The translations under genes were made by a program, and so were the position numbers. A model generated the notes under the pieces. The model worked only from the letters and a program-made list of their open reading frames with translations. It did no database searches and was not told where the DNA came from. A DNA stretch of 64,000 bases from Rhizomys pruinosus (taxonomy: Eukaryota; Chordata; Mammalia; Rodentia; Spalacidae), in NCBI GenBank assembly GCA_009823505.1, contig VZQC01006682.1, forward strand, positions 62,001 to 126,000. The letters are read 5' to 3'. The stretch's first letter is position 1. Each line of letters begins with the position of its first letter. Of the stretch, positions 10,939-22,385 are shown piece after piece.

Positions 10939-13754
10939 CCAAGGCTTAATCTGTGGCCTAACAGGGAGGCCTACAGCATGTGCCAAGCCCAGGCCAGAAA
11001 AAGAGGCCTAGACTGGGTAACTACCCTTCAACATGAACAACAGGGTCAAGTCAACCCGGGTACCAGATGACTGGAGTAGGACAGAAATCCCAAAGAGGTC
11101 TCAGACATCTGTCATGGGTCGGCCCAGGCTAGCAGCTGAGTACAGCCACCTGTGTGGTCTGAGGCCTGTGCTAAGCAACCCTCATGGGTTGAGAAGACTT
11201 CACTCCTCGGCTTATGGCAGGGCTCTGTGAAACCTTGCCACTGAGGCCCTAGACCTCCCCTGACCTAGCGGTGGCATCTGCCAGAAAGGCCTGATGCTCC
11301 TCTGCCCATGTCCAAAGCTGGACACGCCTTCACTGATCATCCAGCCAGGCACACAGAGGATGGCATGGAGGCCCCAAGAGAAGCAGAGACGTGGCTCTTG
11401 TAAAACTTCAAACCACTGTCCAGCCCTGATAGCCTCTGGAGCCACAGGTAAGACACACTGCTTCACTATGCCTCCGCCAGGCACTCAGCAGGGAGGTAAA
11501 ATACTGTGTATGCTCAAGCAGGCTGGCCATCCTCACTGACCATTTGTGCCCTCCCACCCTCAGCAGCTCCCGGATGCTGAACATCAGGTTAAGGCCCCCA
11601 CCGAAGCCCCTGAAACCTTTCACCACCCCATGGCCCAGAGAAGCACCCCCTCTTCAGATGCCAGCACCTGTTAGAAAGAAAGATTTTGATCCAAGACATA
11701 CCTAGGCTGACTGCTGATTTTTGCCCCTGGCTGCCACCAGGCTTACCTGTTACCCTGTGCCCTGCAATCAGAGCAACACCTGGGAGAGAAGTCAGAGGAG
11801 CGACAGGTGAGACCACCGGCGATCCTGAAGGACGGTGCTCCCCAGGAGCCCAGGAGCACCCACCCTGCACACCTCAGCCAGCTGGGCCACAGGGCCTAAG
11901 CCTGGGGGAGGTGGATTCTGGGTGGGGTAGGGGGAGCAGCCTGGAGCCTCTCCTTGCTCAGATGCATTCTCAGCCAGGGCTGCGTTTCTCTAGCTCACCT
12001 GAGATGCTCCTGCAAGAAAGAGCGTGGTTGACTCCTCCTGTTCCTGTTTATCTTGAAGGCTCTGCAGCAATTTTCCCCAACTGAACAGCAAGAGGGAGAC
12101 CTCAAAGAGGCGACTCTCCTAGCTGCATCTCCTTCCTAATCCTCTGGGTGCCTCCGGACAGAAGCTCAGAAGGAAGAAAACGAGATTTTCAACTTTCAGG
12201 AACTAGCTCTGTCGCCCTCTGCACAGCTCGGAGGCCATTACTCTCAGGCTTTTAGGACTCGATCCAAAAATATCCTTCAGCCCTCCATGTTCCCCAAAAT
12301 GACAGTGCTCATGTGTGGCTGGAACCTGCCCGATCCGGCAGCTCATTTAAATAGAGCTCATCACAACAACAGTGTTGGTGGAGAAGTGAGTAGCTGCAGG
12401 GCCCCTGGGGACCCCCTGTTTATACGTAGGAAGAATGATGCAATCTGGGTATCAAAATAGCAATCCAGAATGGAATAACAGGCTCCCGCAGCAGCGGTGC
12501 CTGCACAGCCAGAGCTCAAGTTGACACACTCTGTCAGCCCCACACTGCTGCAGCACGCAGATGCCAGCCAGGCACACAATCTCACCGCATCATTTTCAAA
12601 AACAGCAGGTGCCCTAGAGATCCCTCCATGCCCCCAGCACTGCAGGAGAGTGGGGGGGTGGGGGGGCAGGGAATCTCCCACAGACATTAAAATCTGTGTC
12701 CTACACACTCACCTGCTCCTGCCACTTCACCTGAAGTCCTTATCCTGTGACGTCACAGTCAGTTGCCATAGTGACCAATTGTCCGTCACAAGCCAAGAAT
12801 CAGGACTTCAGATGAGGAAGACACATGTTTTGTGAGGCACAAAGGTCCTGGCAGGTGTCCCTTGGCAGCTAACTCGACTCCCCAGGGAGACACAGTCACA
12901 TACACACGAGCAGGAGGGAAAGGGGAAGGAAAACAGGGGTGAGCTGCAGGAAAGACTTTAGAGTGGGGCAAGACTGCAAGTAACAGGGGACTCACAGCAG
13001 CACAGAGCAGTCTGAGGTTGAGAGTGGCAGGGAAGGGACGCAGGGAAGACCCTGCCGGAACGAAAGCTCCTGAGAGGCCCTGGATGCTTACTAAAAGATC
13101 CTGACCTTGATCTTTAAAGAAAAGGCAGCCCCAAAAGACTCTGGGAGCTTGACTTACCTGGCCTTTATGATTAGAGACAGGGAAGTCAGAAAGGAAGCTT
13201 ATGTGGTTGGACATTAACGAGACCTAGAATTCTAACAGACAATTCAAAACTCCCAAGAATTATTCCGAAGGGACCAAAATATGGCACTGGGGGCTGTGTC
13301 AGTATGTGAGGAGTCGAGAGAATGGGCTGTCCGGAACAGGGTCAGGCACCAGGAAGAGGGGACAGCCCCTTCCAAATCCCTTTTTACTACGTATGTCTGT
13401 TTTCTCTGGCAGCCACACCCTGTTAAGGTCAGAATTCATTCTGCCTTACCTGGACCAGTACGTTCCAAGTTTGAAGCGCTTTCTAAAGAAATCATGAATC
13501 TATGAAACGAAAACCTCTTGGGTGAAACAAGAAATCTAGAGTTTAAGCAAGGTTCCCAAATCATTGTTAGACATCTAGACCAGCACCGTTTGAGGACAAA
13601 TGATCTGAAGGCGATGGCCTGAACAACCACAGCAGTCTCTGAGTGGGTCTTCCTGCATGCACCGGATCATCCATCCTTCACTGAGCCACAATGGGCACAC
13701 ATACATGAATGTGTATGCACATGTGTGTGTGTGTCTTTGTGTCTGTGTGTGTGT
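10939..13754. other. repeat-poor island inside Trim66
   Basis: About 2.8 kb without SINEs, unusual for this window. It contains G-runs near 12,650, the CRE/X-box site at 12,748-12,775 and several splice-like motifs on both strands. No exon could be confirmed from protein similarity. It may hold an alternative Trim66 promoter or 5' exons. Confidence 0.5.
12748..12775. promoter_or_regulatory. palindromic CRE next to an X-box-like motif
   Basis: A perfect full CRE palindrome TGACGTCA (12,748-12,755) is followed six bases later by GTTGCCATAGTGAC (12,762-12,775). The latter resembles the RFX X-box consensus (GTNRCC-N-RGYAAC) with one mismatch. CRE and X-box pairs are known from CREM/RFX2-driven spermatid promoters, and TRIM66 is known to be testis-enriched. 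That this is a Trim66 promoter is inference. A minus-strand donor-like CAG|GTGAGTGTG lies at 12,713. Confidence 0.5.
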
Positions 13755-13885
13755 TCAGACAGGGTCTCATGTAGCCCAGGCTGACCCCAAACTCTCTATG
13801 GTACCTGAGGCTGGCCTCAAAACCCTAATCCTCCTGCCCCCTCTTCCCAAGAGCTGGGATTATAGGTATGAGCAAACACATCCAG
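13755..13885 (-). repeat. B1 SINE
   Basis: Antisense B1 preceded by a TG-rich stretch: GACAGGGTCTCATGTAGCCC through AGCTGGGATTATAGGT. Confidence 0.85.
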
Positions 13886-13906
13886 CCAGAATGACTTTTT
13901 TTTTTT

Positions 13907-14025
13907 AAGCCTATAGCACCGATATTCCCAGGTGGTCTCCCATCCAAGTACTAACCAGGCCTGACCCTGCTTAGCTTCTGAGATCAGAGGAGATCGGGTG
14001 TGTTCAGGGTGGGATGGCTATAGAC
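13907..14025 (-). pseudogene. 5S rRNA retropseudogene with poly(A)
   Basis: The minus strand reads through a complete 5S rRNA of about 119 nt: GTCTATAGCCATCCCACCCT start, the conserved AAGCTAAGCAGGGTC and TTAGTACTTGGATGGGAG internal control region, and GGCTT end. Several differences from the functional gene are visible (for example TATAG for TACGG near the start, and CGCG positions changed to CACA). The 3' end is followed by an 11-nt A tract and the copy is bracketed by CCAGAATGACTT (13,886 and 14,025). That is the signature of L1-mediated reverse transcription, not of a 5S array unit. No transcription by Pol III is implied. Confidence 0.95.
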
Positions 14026-14036
14026 CAGAATGACTT

Positions 14037-14259
14037 AAAAAAAATTTTTTTTTTAATTTTAGGTGTATGAGTGTACTGCCTTCATGTGTGTAACTGCACC
14101 TGTGTTATGTAGTGTCCAAGGAGATCAGAAGAGGGTGTGAGATCCCCTGGAACTGGAGTTATGAATGGTTGTTAGCCACCATGTGGGTGCTGGGAATAGA
14201 ACCTGGGTCCTCTGCAAGAGCAGCCGGTGCTCTTAACTGTTGAGCTATCTCTCCATCCC
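14037..14259 (-). repeat. B2 SINE inserted at the same site as the 5S copy
   Basis: Antisense B2 (AGAAGAGGGTGTGAGATCCC to GAGCTATCTCTCC). It is bracketed by CCAGAATGACTT (14,025) and CCAGAATTACTT (14,260). Confidence 0.9.
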
Positions 14260-14290
14260 CCAGAATTACTTTTTTTAAAATACAGATTTG

Positions 14291-14505
14291 GGGGCTGGAG
14301 AGATGGCTCAGTGGTTAAGAGCACCAACTGCTCTTGCAGAAGACCCAGGTTCAATTCCCAGCACTGACATGTCAGCTGGGAACCGTCTTTAACTCTAGTT
14401 CCTGGGGAATCCAATACCCTCTTCTGACCTCCACAGCATTGCATGACACGAGTACACCTACCTACATGCAGACAGTACACTCATACATGTAAAATAAAAT
14501 AAAAT
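14291..14505 (+). repeat. B2 SINE with target-site duplication
   Basis: GGGGCTGGAGAGATGGCTCAG to a CATACATGTAAAATAAAAT tail. AAAATACAGATTTG is present on both sides. Confidence 0.95.
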
Positions 14506-14869
14506 ACAGATTTGAACATGTTATGCTTATTTAAAAGCCTTCAATGGCTCCCACTCTGGAGAAATAGCCTTAATTGGTCATGATCCTTCAGAAAACTATC
14601 TATATTTCCTATTTCTCACCTCCAAGCATTCTATATTTTAGACAAAATTAACAAATTAACTCTCTTCTGTCTTATTAACCTGATTTCTCCTCCACAGACC
14701 TCCTTCTAAAATTATTTCCAACCTGAAATTCTCCATATTTTTCTTTCCTGAGTGGCTCCTACTTGATGCCACCAACAGATTCAAACCCACCAATTTCCCC
14801 AAACAAAGATCAGAATTACAGCCTGCCCATTTTTGGCAATAAAGAACATGGTCAGAAAACAGCTTCCTG

Positions 14870-15035
14870 GACCGGGACTGTGTAGCTCAGTGCTTGCCTA
14901 GAGTGCCATAGGCCCCAGGTTAAGTCCCCAGCACTGTGTAAACCAGGTATGCTGGCTGTAATCTCAAGCCTCTGGAGGTACAGACAAGAGGATCAGAAAC
15001 TGAAGATCACCCCGCTTAGGGAGAAGACAGTTTCC
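14870..15035 (+). repeat. B4-like (ID head plus B1-derived tail)
   Basis: GTGTAGCTCAGTGCTTGCCT and TAAGTCCCCAGCACTGTG, then a degraded B1-like part. Confidence 0.6.
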
Positions 15036-15157
15036 TGGAACACAGTCAGGGCCATTAGCTTCCATACTGGTTATGGCCTCTTGTGTGCTACATGGCAGTT
15101 AAGTAGTTGTGCAAAACATTATGACTGGCAAAGCCAAAACTACTATCTGGCACTTTA

Positions 15158-15179
15158 TAAAAAAAAAAAAAAAAAAAAA
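15158..15179 (+). repeat. poly-A run
   Basis: About 19 A followed by AG. No SINE body recognised directly upstream. The surrounding 15,036-15,565 is otherwise unique. Confidence 0.7.
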
Positions 15180-15565
15180 GATTACCCACCCCCTAGTTCA
15201 AAACAGCAGCTCCTTACATTGTTTTAGCCTCCCCGCTGGGACCTGGTTCTGATTACAGGGGTCCTGCTTATTCCCAAGCCTATTCCTGTCCTGTGAGCTC
15301 TAGCTGTGTAAATGGCTCATGTAAGAGCTGGGCCTTCAAATCTGGGTAGGATGCTCAGGGGGAGGGAACATCACAAACAGAGGATTAGAAATAGAAAAAT
15401 GCTGGGCCTCTTTGGGGAAACAGTGGTAAAGCTAAAACATGTAGAAGAATATAGGAAATATGGCCATAAAGTTAACTCGGAGCCAAACTATGAAGAGCCT
15501 TGAGGACCAACTATTTCCATTCTGAACTGAAATTAATTCTGAGGTTTTTGTTGTTGTTGTTTGGT

Positions 15566-15772
15566 ACTGGGGCTTGAACCCAGGGCCTTGTGCATGCTAG
15601 ACAGCCCTCCTCTGGGCTATATTAGCCAGCCCCCATTTTACTTTTTGAGACAGAATATCACTGGTTGCCCAGGCTAATCTTGAACTCCCTCTGTGGACCT
15701 GGCAGGCTTGAACCTGCCTCACCCTCCCAAGTACCTGGGATTACAGGCCTTTGCCATGAGGCCCAGCTTCCA
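15566..15772 (-). repeat. ID-like(-) and B1-like(-)
   Basis: Antisense ID-type GGGGCTTGAACCCAGGGCCT followed by antisense B1 from GAGACAGAATATCACTGG to CTGGGATTACAGGCC. Diverged. Confidence 0.7.
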
Positions 15773-17541
15773 ATTAAGAGTCTTCGGGTGGCTAAGAGTG
15801 TGTCTAGAATTAGAAAGAGTGATCAGGTTTGAAGCTAGAAGAATTGGACACACAACCCATAGAAACAGGAAAAATATCACTATAGGGAAAAATGAGCAGG
15901 AAGCAGGAGGCTGGGATAGCAGAGGATCTGAGCCAAGAATGAGAATCTCAGTGTGAAAGTCTGGTGACCGCTAGGCTAGGTGGGGATTCTGGACGAACGA
16001 GCCTTGGCCTTCAGAGTCCCAAGCTCCAAACAACCACCGGGGTGTATCAACTGCTTTCTGTGCCAAGAAAATACCACAGTGGAATGCACACAGTAAGGTG
16101 AGTCTGGGCTTGTCTCGTTTGGTAGAGTCTCACTGACCCAGCTAGCACCTCTACCTCATCTCACCCCAAATCTCAGGAATCGATGCAGAGTGATATATGA
16201 ATGCACTTCGAAGCTGCTGAGCCCATTTCCAACTAGACCTTGGAAAAGAGTCAGTGGGGAACCCAAGGCAGCTTCTTCTCCAGACCCGCATGTTTCTCAG
16301 CCTGCAAGTCCAAACAAGCCCTGGGCTGTCAGACAAGGCAGCTGGATTACAGATCCTGTGCCCGCCCCTGCTCTGCAATGGCCAATCATGTGGCCTTCTG
16401 CAGGATTCTAGCCCTTTCTGCACTCCAGATGGCCCATCTGTGCAGCAAGCAGGTGGAGATGAATTGTAAGGGCTATTCCTGCTGTTGGTCTCCACAGACT
16501 TAGCCATGACTAACCCCCCCCCCCTTCAATCCAGTGACGAAAGCAGCCCCTTCGAAACCCTGCCTATCGGTCACTGACACCTTGAACTCCCTTCCTCCAC
16601 AAGTCTGTTCTAGCCACAATTTTCCAGGCAGTACTGACGGCAGCAAGCACATCCCCCTAAACACAGCCCGGCTCCTTCCAGCACCAGGGGAATTGCTCTC
16701 CCAGTAACAGGTACTATTCGGAGGTGCCAACGCTACTCCCAGGGCCCTAGAGAGCCAATTAAGGTGAGGAAACTGTTCTTGAACTAAAAAACCACCCTGC
16801 TGACAGGGCTCCAGAGCGCTAGCTTCTGCACCTGCCACACACCCCAGCTCCATCCAGGTAAGGAGCCCACCCTCCACCTGGAAGACCTGGGTTACAGCAG
16901 GACACAGACCCTGCTAGTTACAACACACTTTCCAACGCACTGAGTAAGCAAGCAGCAGACACCTGCCTCCCAAGCTCCCGCAGCCAGCTCATCTCCGGCC
17001 TCCCACTTTCACCTAAGGCCATTAGAGCCCCTCCAGCTGAGCTGCTCATTAAGAGTCATTTCCCTCTCTGACTCTGAGGTTGTAGCATCTTGCATCAGTT
17101 CCCTCTCTTTGGGTATTCCCAAAGCCCCCAAGGCCTGCCCACCGAGGGACGATGATTGCTCCCCCTTTCAGCATTAACAGTGTACAAGGAATATGCTGTC
17201 ACCCTTAACTAGCTTCAGGAAGTATGGGGTGCTTGTGGGGGTTATTTGGTGTTCTAAGAGTTCATCCAGCCCAACCTTGAAAGCTAGAGAGGGGCTGTGA
17301 CTGCCCAGTCAGCCAATATTGGGGTCTGGATGAGCTCCAGAGACGGGACTGCTACACCCAACCTCTTCCTGCATCTTCACGCCATCCTCCACCTTGAAAA
17401 TTAGGAAAGTGAAATGCTAAACAGGGAGATCTGGGAATTTGGGTGTGAAGAACAAAGTCAGCCACAAGTTACGTAGCTTTGAAGAGAAAAAAGAATGTTT
17501 CTTTACTCAACGTGGGGAAATACCCAGTTAATCCCCCATCC

Positions 17542-17544
<3 letters not shown>
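15773..17544. other. repeat-poor island inside Trim66
   Basis: About 1.8 kb with no SINE and a poly-C run (16,516-16,524). Open frames of 60-125 codons occur on both strands, but none shows a known domain or matched splice ends. Confidence 0.5.

Positions 17545-17582
<38 letters not shown>
17545..17582. repeat. (CA)n microsatellite
   Basis: About 19 CA units. Confidence 0.97.
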
Positions 17583-17583
<1 letters not shown>

Positions 17584-17746
17584 GCAAAAATTAAAACCTC
17601 CAGAACCTTAAGAATCTTGAAGACAGAGCCAGGACTTGGTAATTGCCAGTTTCAGGGATGCTTTCTTCAGGGCTAGCTAAGTTTGCACAAAGTATCATGT
17701 TGGTACTCAGTAGACAACTTTCCATATAGAATTTGACCTGGGACTT

Positions 17747-17892
17747 TTTGTCTTTTCAAGACAGGGTCTCCCTGTAGCCCCAGCTGTCCTGGAATTTACT
17801 CTGTAGACCAGGCTGGCCTTGAACTCACAAAGATCCTCCTGCCTCTGCCTCCCAAGTGCTAGGATTAAAGGCATGTGCTACCACGCCTGGCT
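17747..17892 (-). repeat. B1 SINE
   Basis: Antisense B1 with flanking CCTGGGACT / CCTGGGATT as a probable target-site duplication. Confidence 0.9.
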
Positions 17893-18439
17893 ACCTGGGA
17901 TTATTTTCAATGAGAGGCTTAAGAGGAAACATGGATTAAAAAAAAAAAAACAGGAAACATGGATATTCTTCCACTTATGATAGCTATGTGCCAATAATCC
18001 ATTACAAATTGAAAATATCATAAACTAAAAATACATTCACTATCCTTAACCTACTGAACACCATAGCTCGGCCTAGCCTAACCTCAAACATGCACGGGAC
18101 ACTTACATTAGCATTCAGTTAGGGTAATTACCTAACATAAACACTATTTATAATAAAGTATTGAGCAAATCGGGTCATTCACTGAGCATTGCACTGAAAG
18201 TAAAAAGCAGAAGAGTCTTGTGGGTATTCTTTTGCACGATCACCGAGCTGAACCATTGATAAAGAACTATTTATGACCTCCAGTCAATACTCTCATTATA
18301 TGAGTAGCAGCTTTCCCAATATCCATCTTTCTGTGTGATGTCTACAACACCAATCACCCCACTGCATGCCTAAGCCACTGTGGGCTCAGCACACTCCTTC
18401 CTTTACTCTGGCCTTTATCAGCCTTTAAGGATCTTTTCC
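17893..18439. other. unique AT-rich intronic sequence
   Basis: Apart from an A-run (17,938-17,951), nothing recognised. Confidence 0.45.
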
Positions 18440-18524
18440 ACCAGGGCATGGCAGTGCACCCTGTATTTCCAGCACTTAAGAAGGTAGTAAAAGGAGGTAT
18501 CAGAGAATCAAGGTCACTTAAAGC
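18440..18524 (+). repeat. 5' part of a B1 interrupted by an LTR element
   Basis: GGGCATGGCAGTGCACCCTG and CCAGCACTTAAGAAGG are B1-like. The matching 3' half (GGGCTACATGAGACCCTGTC) reappears at 20,554-20,605, after the LTR element. Confidence 0.65.
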
Positions 18525-20553
18525 TGGTTAGCTTTAGTGTCAACTTCACACCTGGGTTGGGGAACTGCCTCCATTGGACTAGCCTATGGCCATGCCTGTG
18601 GGGCATTTTCTTGATTGTTGAGTGATGTGGGAGGGCCCAGCCCACTGTGGGCAGTGCCACCCCTGGGCAGGTTGCTCTGTATTGTATAAGAAAGCAAGCT
18701 AAGCATGGGCCAGGGGAGCAAGCCAGTAAGCAGCATTCCTCCATGGCCTGTGATTCAGTTCCTTCCTCCAGGTTCCTGTCCTGAGTTTCTACTTTGGGCT
18801 TCCTGAGTGATGAACTGTGACCCAGGAGATGTAAGACAAATAAACCCTTTCTTCCCCAAGTTGGTATTGGTCAGTGTTTCATGATAGCAATTAAAGACAA
18901 ACTAGAATAGAAATTGGTACCAAGATCGTGGGCTATTGCTTTGACAGACCTGACCTTGGTGTTTGGGGGAGAATTGTGAAGTGTTTGAAACTTTGGGCTA
19001 GAAAAGCCATTGAGTACTTATAGCTTAGTGAGCTGTTTCTGTGGAGCTTGGAAAGTTCTTCTGAAAGAGGTGTAGACCATGGAAGCAAGGCTTGTGAAGC
19101 TCAAAAGGAAACAGAGACTATCAGAGCTATGATATTTTGAATTGAGAACCTATGGGTTCTGGTTGGCTGGGGCTAAAGAATCAGCTTCGATTAAGAAGAG
19201 ACCAGAACCTAAAGTAGAACCTTTGTTTTACTGGGACAGTTGATGCTGATTATCTGGGGCTGAAAAGTCAGCTGTAAGTCAAAAGAGCGGCATCATTGAC
19301 GCAAAATCTTCTGGAAAGAATTTCCTCAGGGTCAGCACACAGAAGCTGTGGTCCAGAGGGTCTCAACCCTCCATCTCAAGCTGGAAGCAGGACTTGGGAA
19401 TATGCAAGAGTCTCCTATATGGTTCTAGTGTTGAAAGCATGAAGGGGTCCCAGGCAGCAACTGAGGCTTGATACCCTGGGAGGCCAGAAGAGCCCATTGG
19501 TGGTGAAGGTGCAGCCTCAGTTTCAGTGGTGACCCCAAGCTTTTTGGAGATACTAGGACGGTGGGACGACCACCAAGAGCAGCAGTAGGTGTGGAATGGA
19601 TCTGGCCTGGGCCTATGAGATGAGCTGTGTGTGCTGTGGACAGCAGAGTCAGAGAAGGGGAGCTGCCAAAGCCTTCTGGAACCGAGAAGATCGCGAGTGA
19701 ATCCCACAGCCTTGAGCTACTTTGCTAGTCTTAGGTTTTGTTTTTGTGTGCTTAATTCTTCTCTTCAAAATAAGACAGTACTTGTTTTGGATTTTATAGG
19801 AGCCCACGGTTAAAAAACTTAAAAAAATTTTTTTTATCTTTTTGAGACAGTGTCTCCCTACAGCCCTAGCTGGCCTGGAATTTACTATGTAGACCAGGCT
19901 AACCTTGAATTCACAGAGATACACCTGCCTCTGCCTCCTGAGTGCCAGGATTAAAGGCGTGCACCACCATGATTGGCAGTTAAGAGACTCAAAAAAGAGT
20001 GTGAACTTTTAAGTGTTTGGATTTTTCTAAGGACTATGGGGCTTTTAAGGTTGGACTGTCTTATGTTGTGGCATTAATGTTAACATCATGTCTTGGGGAC
20101 AAGAAATGGAAAGGTTATGGTTTAATAGTGATGTAGTGATGTGTTTTGAATGTCAGGTTGACAAAGGGTCAGTTGTACTAGATAGTTTTAGTGTCAACTT
20201 GACACACCTGAGTTGAGGGAGCCTCAATTCGGACTGGCCATGTCTGTGGGGCATCTTCTTCTTGTTGGTGATGTTGGAGGGTCCAGCCCACTGTGGGTGG
20301 CGACACCCCTGGGTAGGTTGTTCTGTATTGTACAAGAAAGCAGGCTGAGCATGGACCAGGGAGCAAGCCAGTAAGCAGCTTTCTTCCACTGCCTGTCCTT
20401 CAGTTCCTGCTTCCAGATTCCTGCCCTGAGTTCCTACCTTGGGCTCCCTGAGTGATGAACTTGACCTGGGAGATGTGACCCAAATAAACCCTTTCCTCAG
20501 CAAGTTGGTATTGGTCAGTGTTTAATCACAGCAATTGAAAGCAAACTAGGACA
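18525..20553 (+). mobile_element. MaLR/ERV-type element with two LTRs, non-coding interior
   Basis: Two similar direct repeats bracket an interior. The 5' LTR (about 18,525-18,909) and the 3' LTR (20,174-20,553, TG...CA ends) share AGTTTTAGTGTCAACTT-type starts, CCCAGCCCACTGTGGG, an AATAAACCCTTTC polyadenylation signal and CAAACTAG ends. The interior starts with a GAAATTGGTACCA primer-site-like segment typical of MaLR elements and ends in a purine-rich AAAGGGTCAG just before the 3' LTR. No gag, pol or env frame is visible. The interior carries an antisense B1 at about 19,825-19,978. Family name not assigned with confidence. Confidence 0.72.
19825..19978 (-). repeat. B1 SINE inside the LTR element
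   Basis: Antisense B1 from TTTTTGAGACAGTGTCTCCC to AAAGGCGTGCACCACCATG, younger than its host element. Confidence 0.9.
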
Positions 20554-20605
20554 GCTACACATGGAGTTGGAGGACAGCTTGGGCTACATGAGACCCTGTC
20601 TGAAA
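20554..20605 (+). repeat. 3' part of the interrupted B1
   Basis: CATGGAGTTGGAGGACAGCT and GGGCTACATGAGACCCTGTC continue the B1 left at 18,524. Confidence 0.65.
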
Positions 20606-20615
20606 AGAAAAAACA

Positions 20616-21549
20616 AACAAACAAAACACATTCCTTGGTCTCCAGGTTTTTCATCTACCTTATAAGCACTGCTGTGATGTTTAGAACAGATAGCACAGGC
20701 ACAAGAGCCCAGTACAGTGTGTACAATCAGTAGCTGTTTTATACTTTGTACCTTCAAACTGAAGAAACATCAAAATGTCCCTCATAGGCCAGAGCCAAGA
20801 GGAGTTTGTGGGGTCACTGCTCGTTGCTGATTCAATGAATGTTCATTTACATCCCAATCTTCTATCATGTTTTGTTGTGCACAAATGGAATGCACAGTCT
20901 GGTTCAATGAGAAGATGCCCACCTCAGACTGGGCCCTCAATTCCAACCCCAGTGCAGGAACACGGGCCTGAGGAAGCACCACCAGAGGAGAGGAGAAAAC
21001 GGGAGGGGCAGAGCCAAGCCCAGGCAAAGACCTTTCATTCAACAAGGCAACCACTTGCTCTGCCCAGCCACCAGGAGACACAGATTCATAAAAATGGGTT
21101 CATCCCCACACAATACGACAGACATTCCCTGCCAGAGGTGTTGACGCACAGAGCCTGTTTCTAAGCCTCTGTTCATCTTCCTCCAATTCCTCTAGTTGTG
21201 CCAACATTTTACAAAACAAACAACATAAACAAAAGAAAAACCACCCAAACTGGCAGAAGAGGATAAGCGCTCTAGAATATCTGTGGTTCTAATCTGCTGG
21301 ATGAAATGGCAGCACTATCAGCTCTTTCCAAAGACCCTCACAAGCACGATTTCTCAAACTACAACTCCACGAATTCAAGTTCAAATACCGTGTTTCTCGC
21401 CAGAATTGCCAGAGAGAGAAGACAAGTAACTGGTTGAGTTGAGATGACAATCTTTTGGTTCTTTAGGAAATATTCAGTGATCAACTTAATATCTGACAGT
21501 CCCTAGTCCATGGAGAGCTGTTCCTTGTGAACATTAACAATCTGTTTAT
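20616..21549. other. unique sequence
   Basis: No repeat recognised. The 129-codon plus-strand frame at 20,775-21,164 has no recognisable domain. Confidence 0.45.
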
Positions 21550-21748
21550 TTTTTTTATATGAATGTACTGTCTGCATGTAGGTCTGTGCATCCATGTCGT
21601 GCAATGCCTCGGAGGTCAGAAGAGGGTGTCGGACTCCCCTGGAACTGGAGTTAAAGATGGTTCTCAGCCACCATGTGGGTGCTGGGGATCAAACCCGGGT
21701 CCTCTGCAAGAGTCGGTGCTCTTAACTGCCAGGCCATCTCTCCAGCCC
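21550..21748 (-). repeat. B2 SINE
   Basis: Antisense B2 flanked by CTGTTTATT on both sides. Confidence 0.92.
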
Positions 21749-21756
21749 AGCATTCT

Positions 21757-22218
21757 GTTTATTATCCATTCTCTTACAATAGATAACTTATTATCCATTT
21801 CATTAGAATACAAGCCCTTGAACTCACAGGCCTTTCTTTTCCTCTCTGTGCCCTAAATGTGACAGGGCCTGGCACACTGCAGTCAATATATACTTGTGGA
21901 AGAAATAGGCATACTAACCTACAAATGTTAATAGGTTAATAAATCCAAGTGATAAAGAGGAAGTCTATTCACTCCACAAATGAAACTATGGAGAAAAGCA
22001 ATGACCACACCCTAAAGACTCTAAGGTGCCACATACCCAAGCAATTCCTTTCTGTTTCTAGTCAAGTTTGCCTAAAGCCCAATAGGTCTTTCTCCTCCAT
22101 TTCAGTCTCATAAGTTCTCAATGACAGCATTTTTGTAATATTCCTGTCTTTTACTCTATAGTACGCATAGTATAGAAGCTGTTTGTCTCTATTCTTGTTT
22201 AATCTTCACAACAGTCCT
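21757..22218. other. unique sequence
   Basis: Nothing recognised. Confidence 0.45.
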
Positions 22219-22219
22219 G

Positions 22220-22255
<36 letters not shown>

Positions 22256-22385
22256 CAGGGTCTCCCTTTCCCCCCGCTTTTCTATAACTCACTCTATAGA
22301 CCAGGCTGGCCTTGAACTTATGAAGATCCACCTGCCTCTGCCTCCCAAGTGCTAGGATTAAAGGCGTGCGCCACCACGCCCAGCC
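22219..22385 (-). repeat. B1 SINE with 33-nt poly-T
   Basis: Long T tract (complement of the tail), antisense B1 body, flanking CCTGAATTTTTTT / CCTGAATTATTTT. Confidence 0.93.

Noticed and set aside
11746..11778. Minus-strand 33-bp candidate Trim66 exon between good splice motifs
   Set aside because: In phase 0 it has a stop, and in phase 1 it does not repair the phase gap or supply RING cysteines.
11997..12007. Minus-strand 11-bp micro-exon (CTTTCTTGCAG | GAGCATCTCAG | GTGAG)
   Set aside because: Its length would restore the phase between RING and B-box exons, but it encodes no expected RING residues and so short a match may be chance. It needs RNA evidence.
13450..13536. Possible minus-strand exon with GGTCCAG|GTAAGG donor
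   Set aside because: Weak acceptor and no TRIM-like sequence in any frame.
13907..14025. Functional 5S rRNA gene
   Set aside because: Has base changes, an A tail in place of a Pol III T-run at its 3' end, and retroposition flanks.
16500..16877. 125-codon minus-strand frame
   Set aside because: No recognisable domain, no matched splice sites. Likely chance in GC-rich unique DNA.
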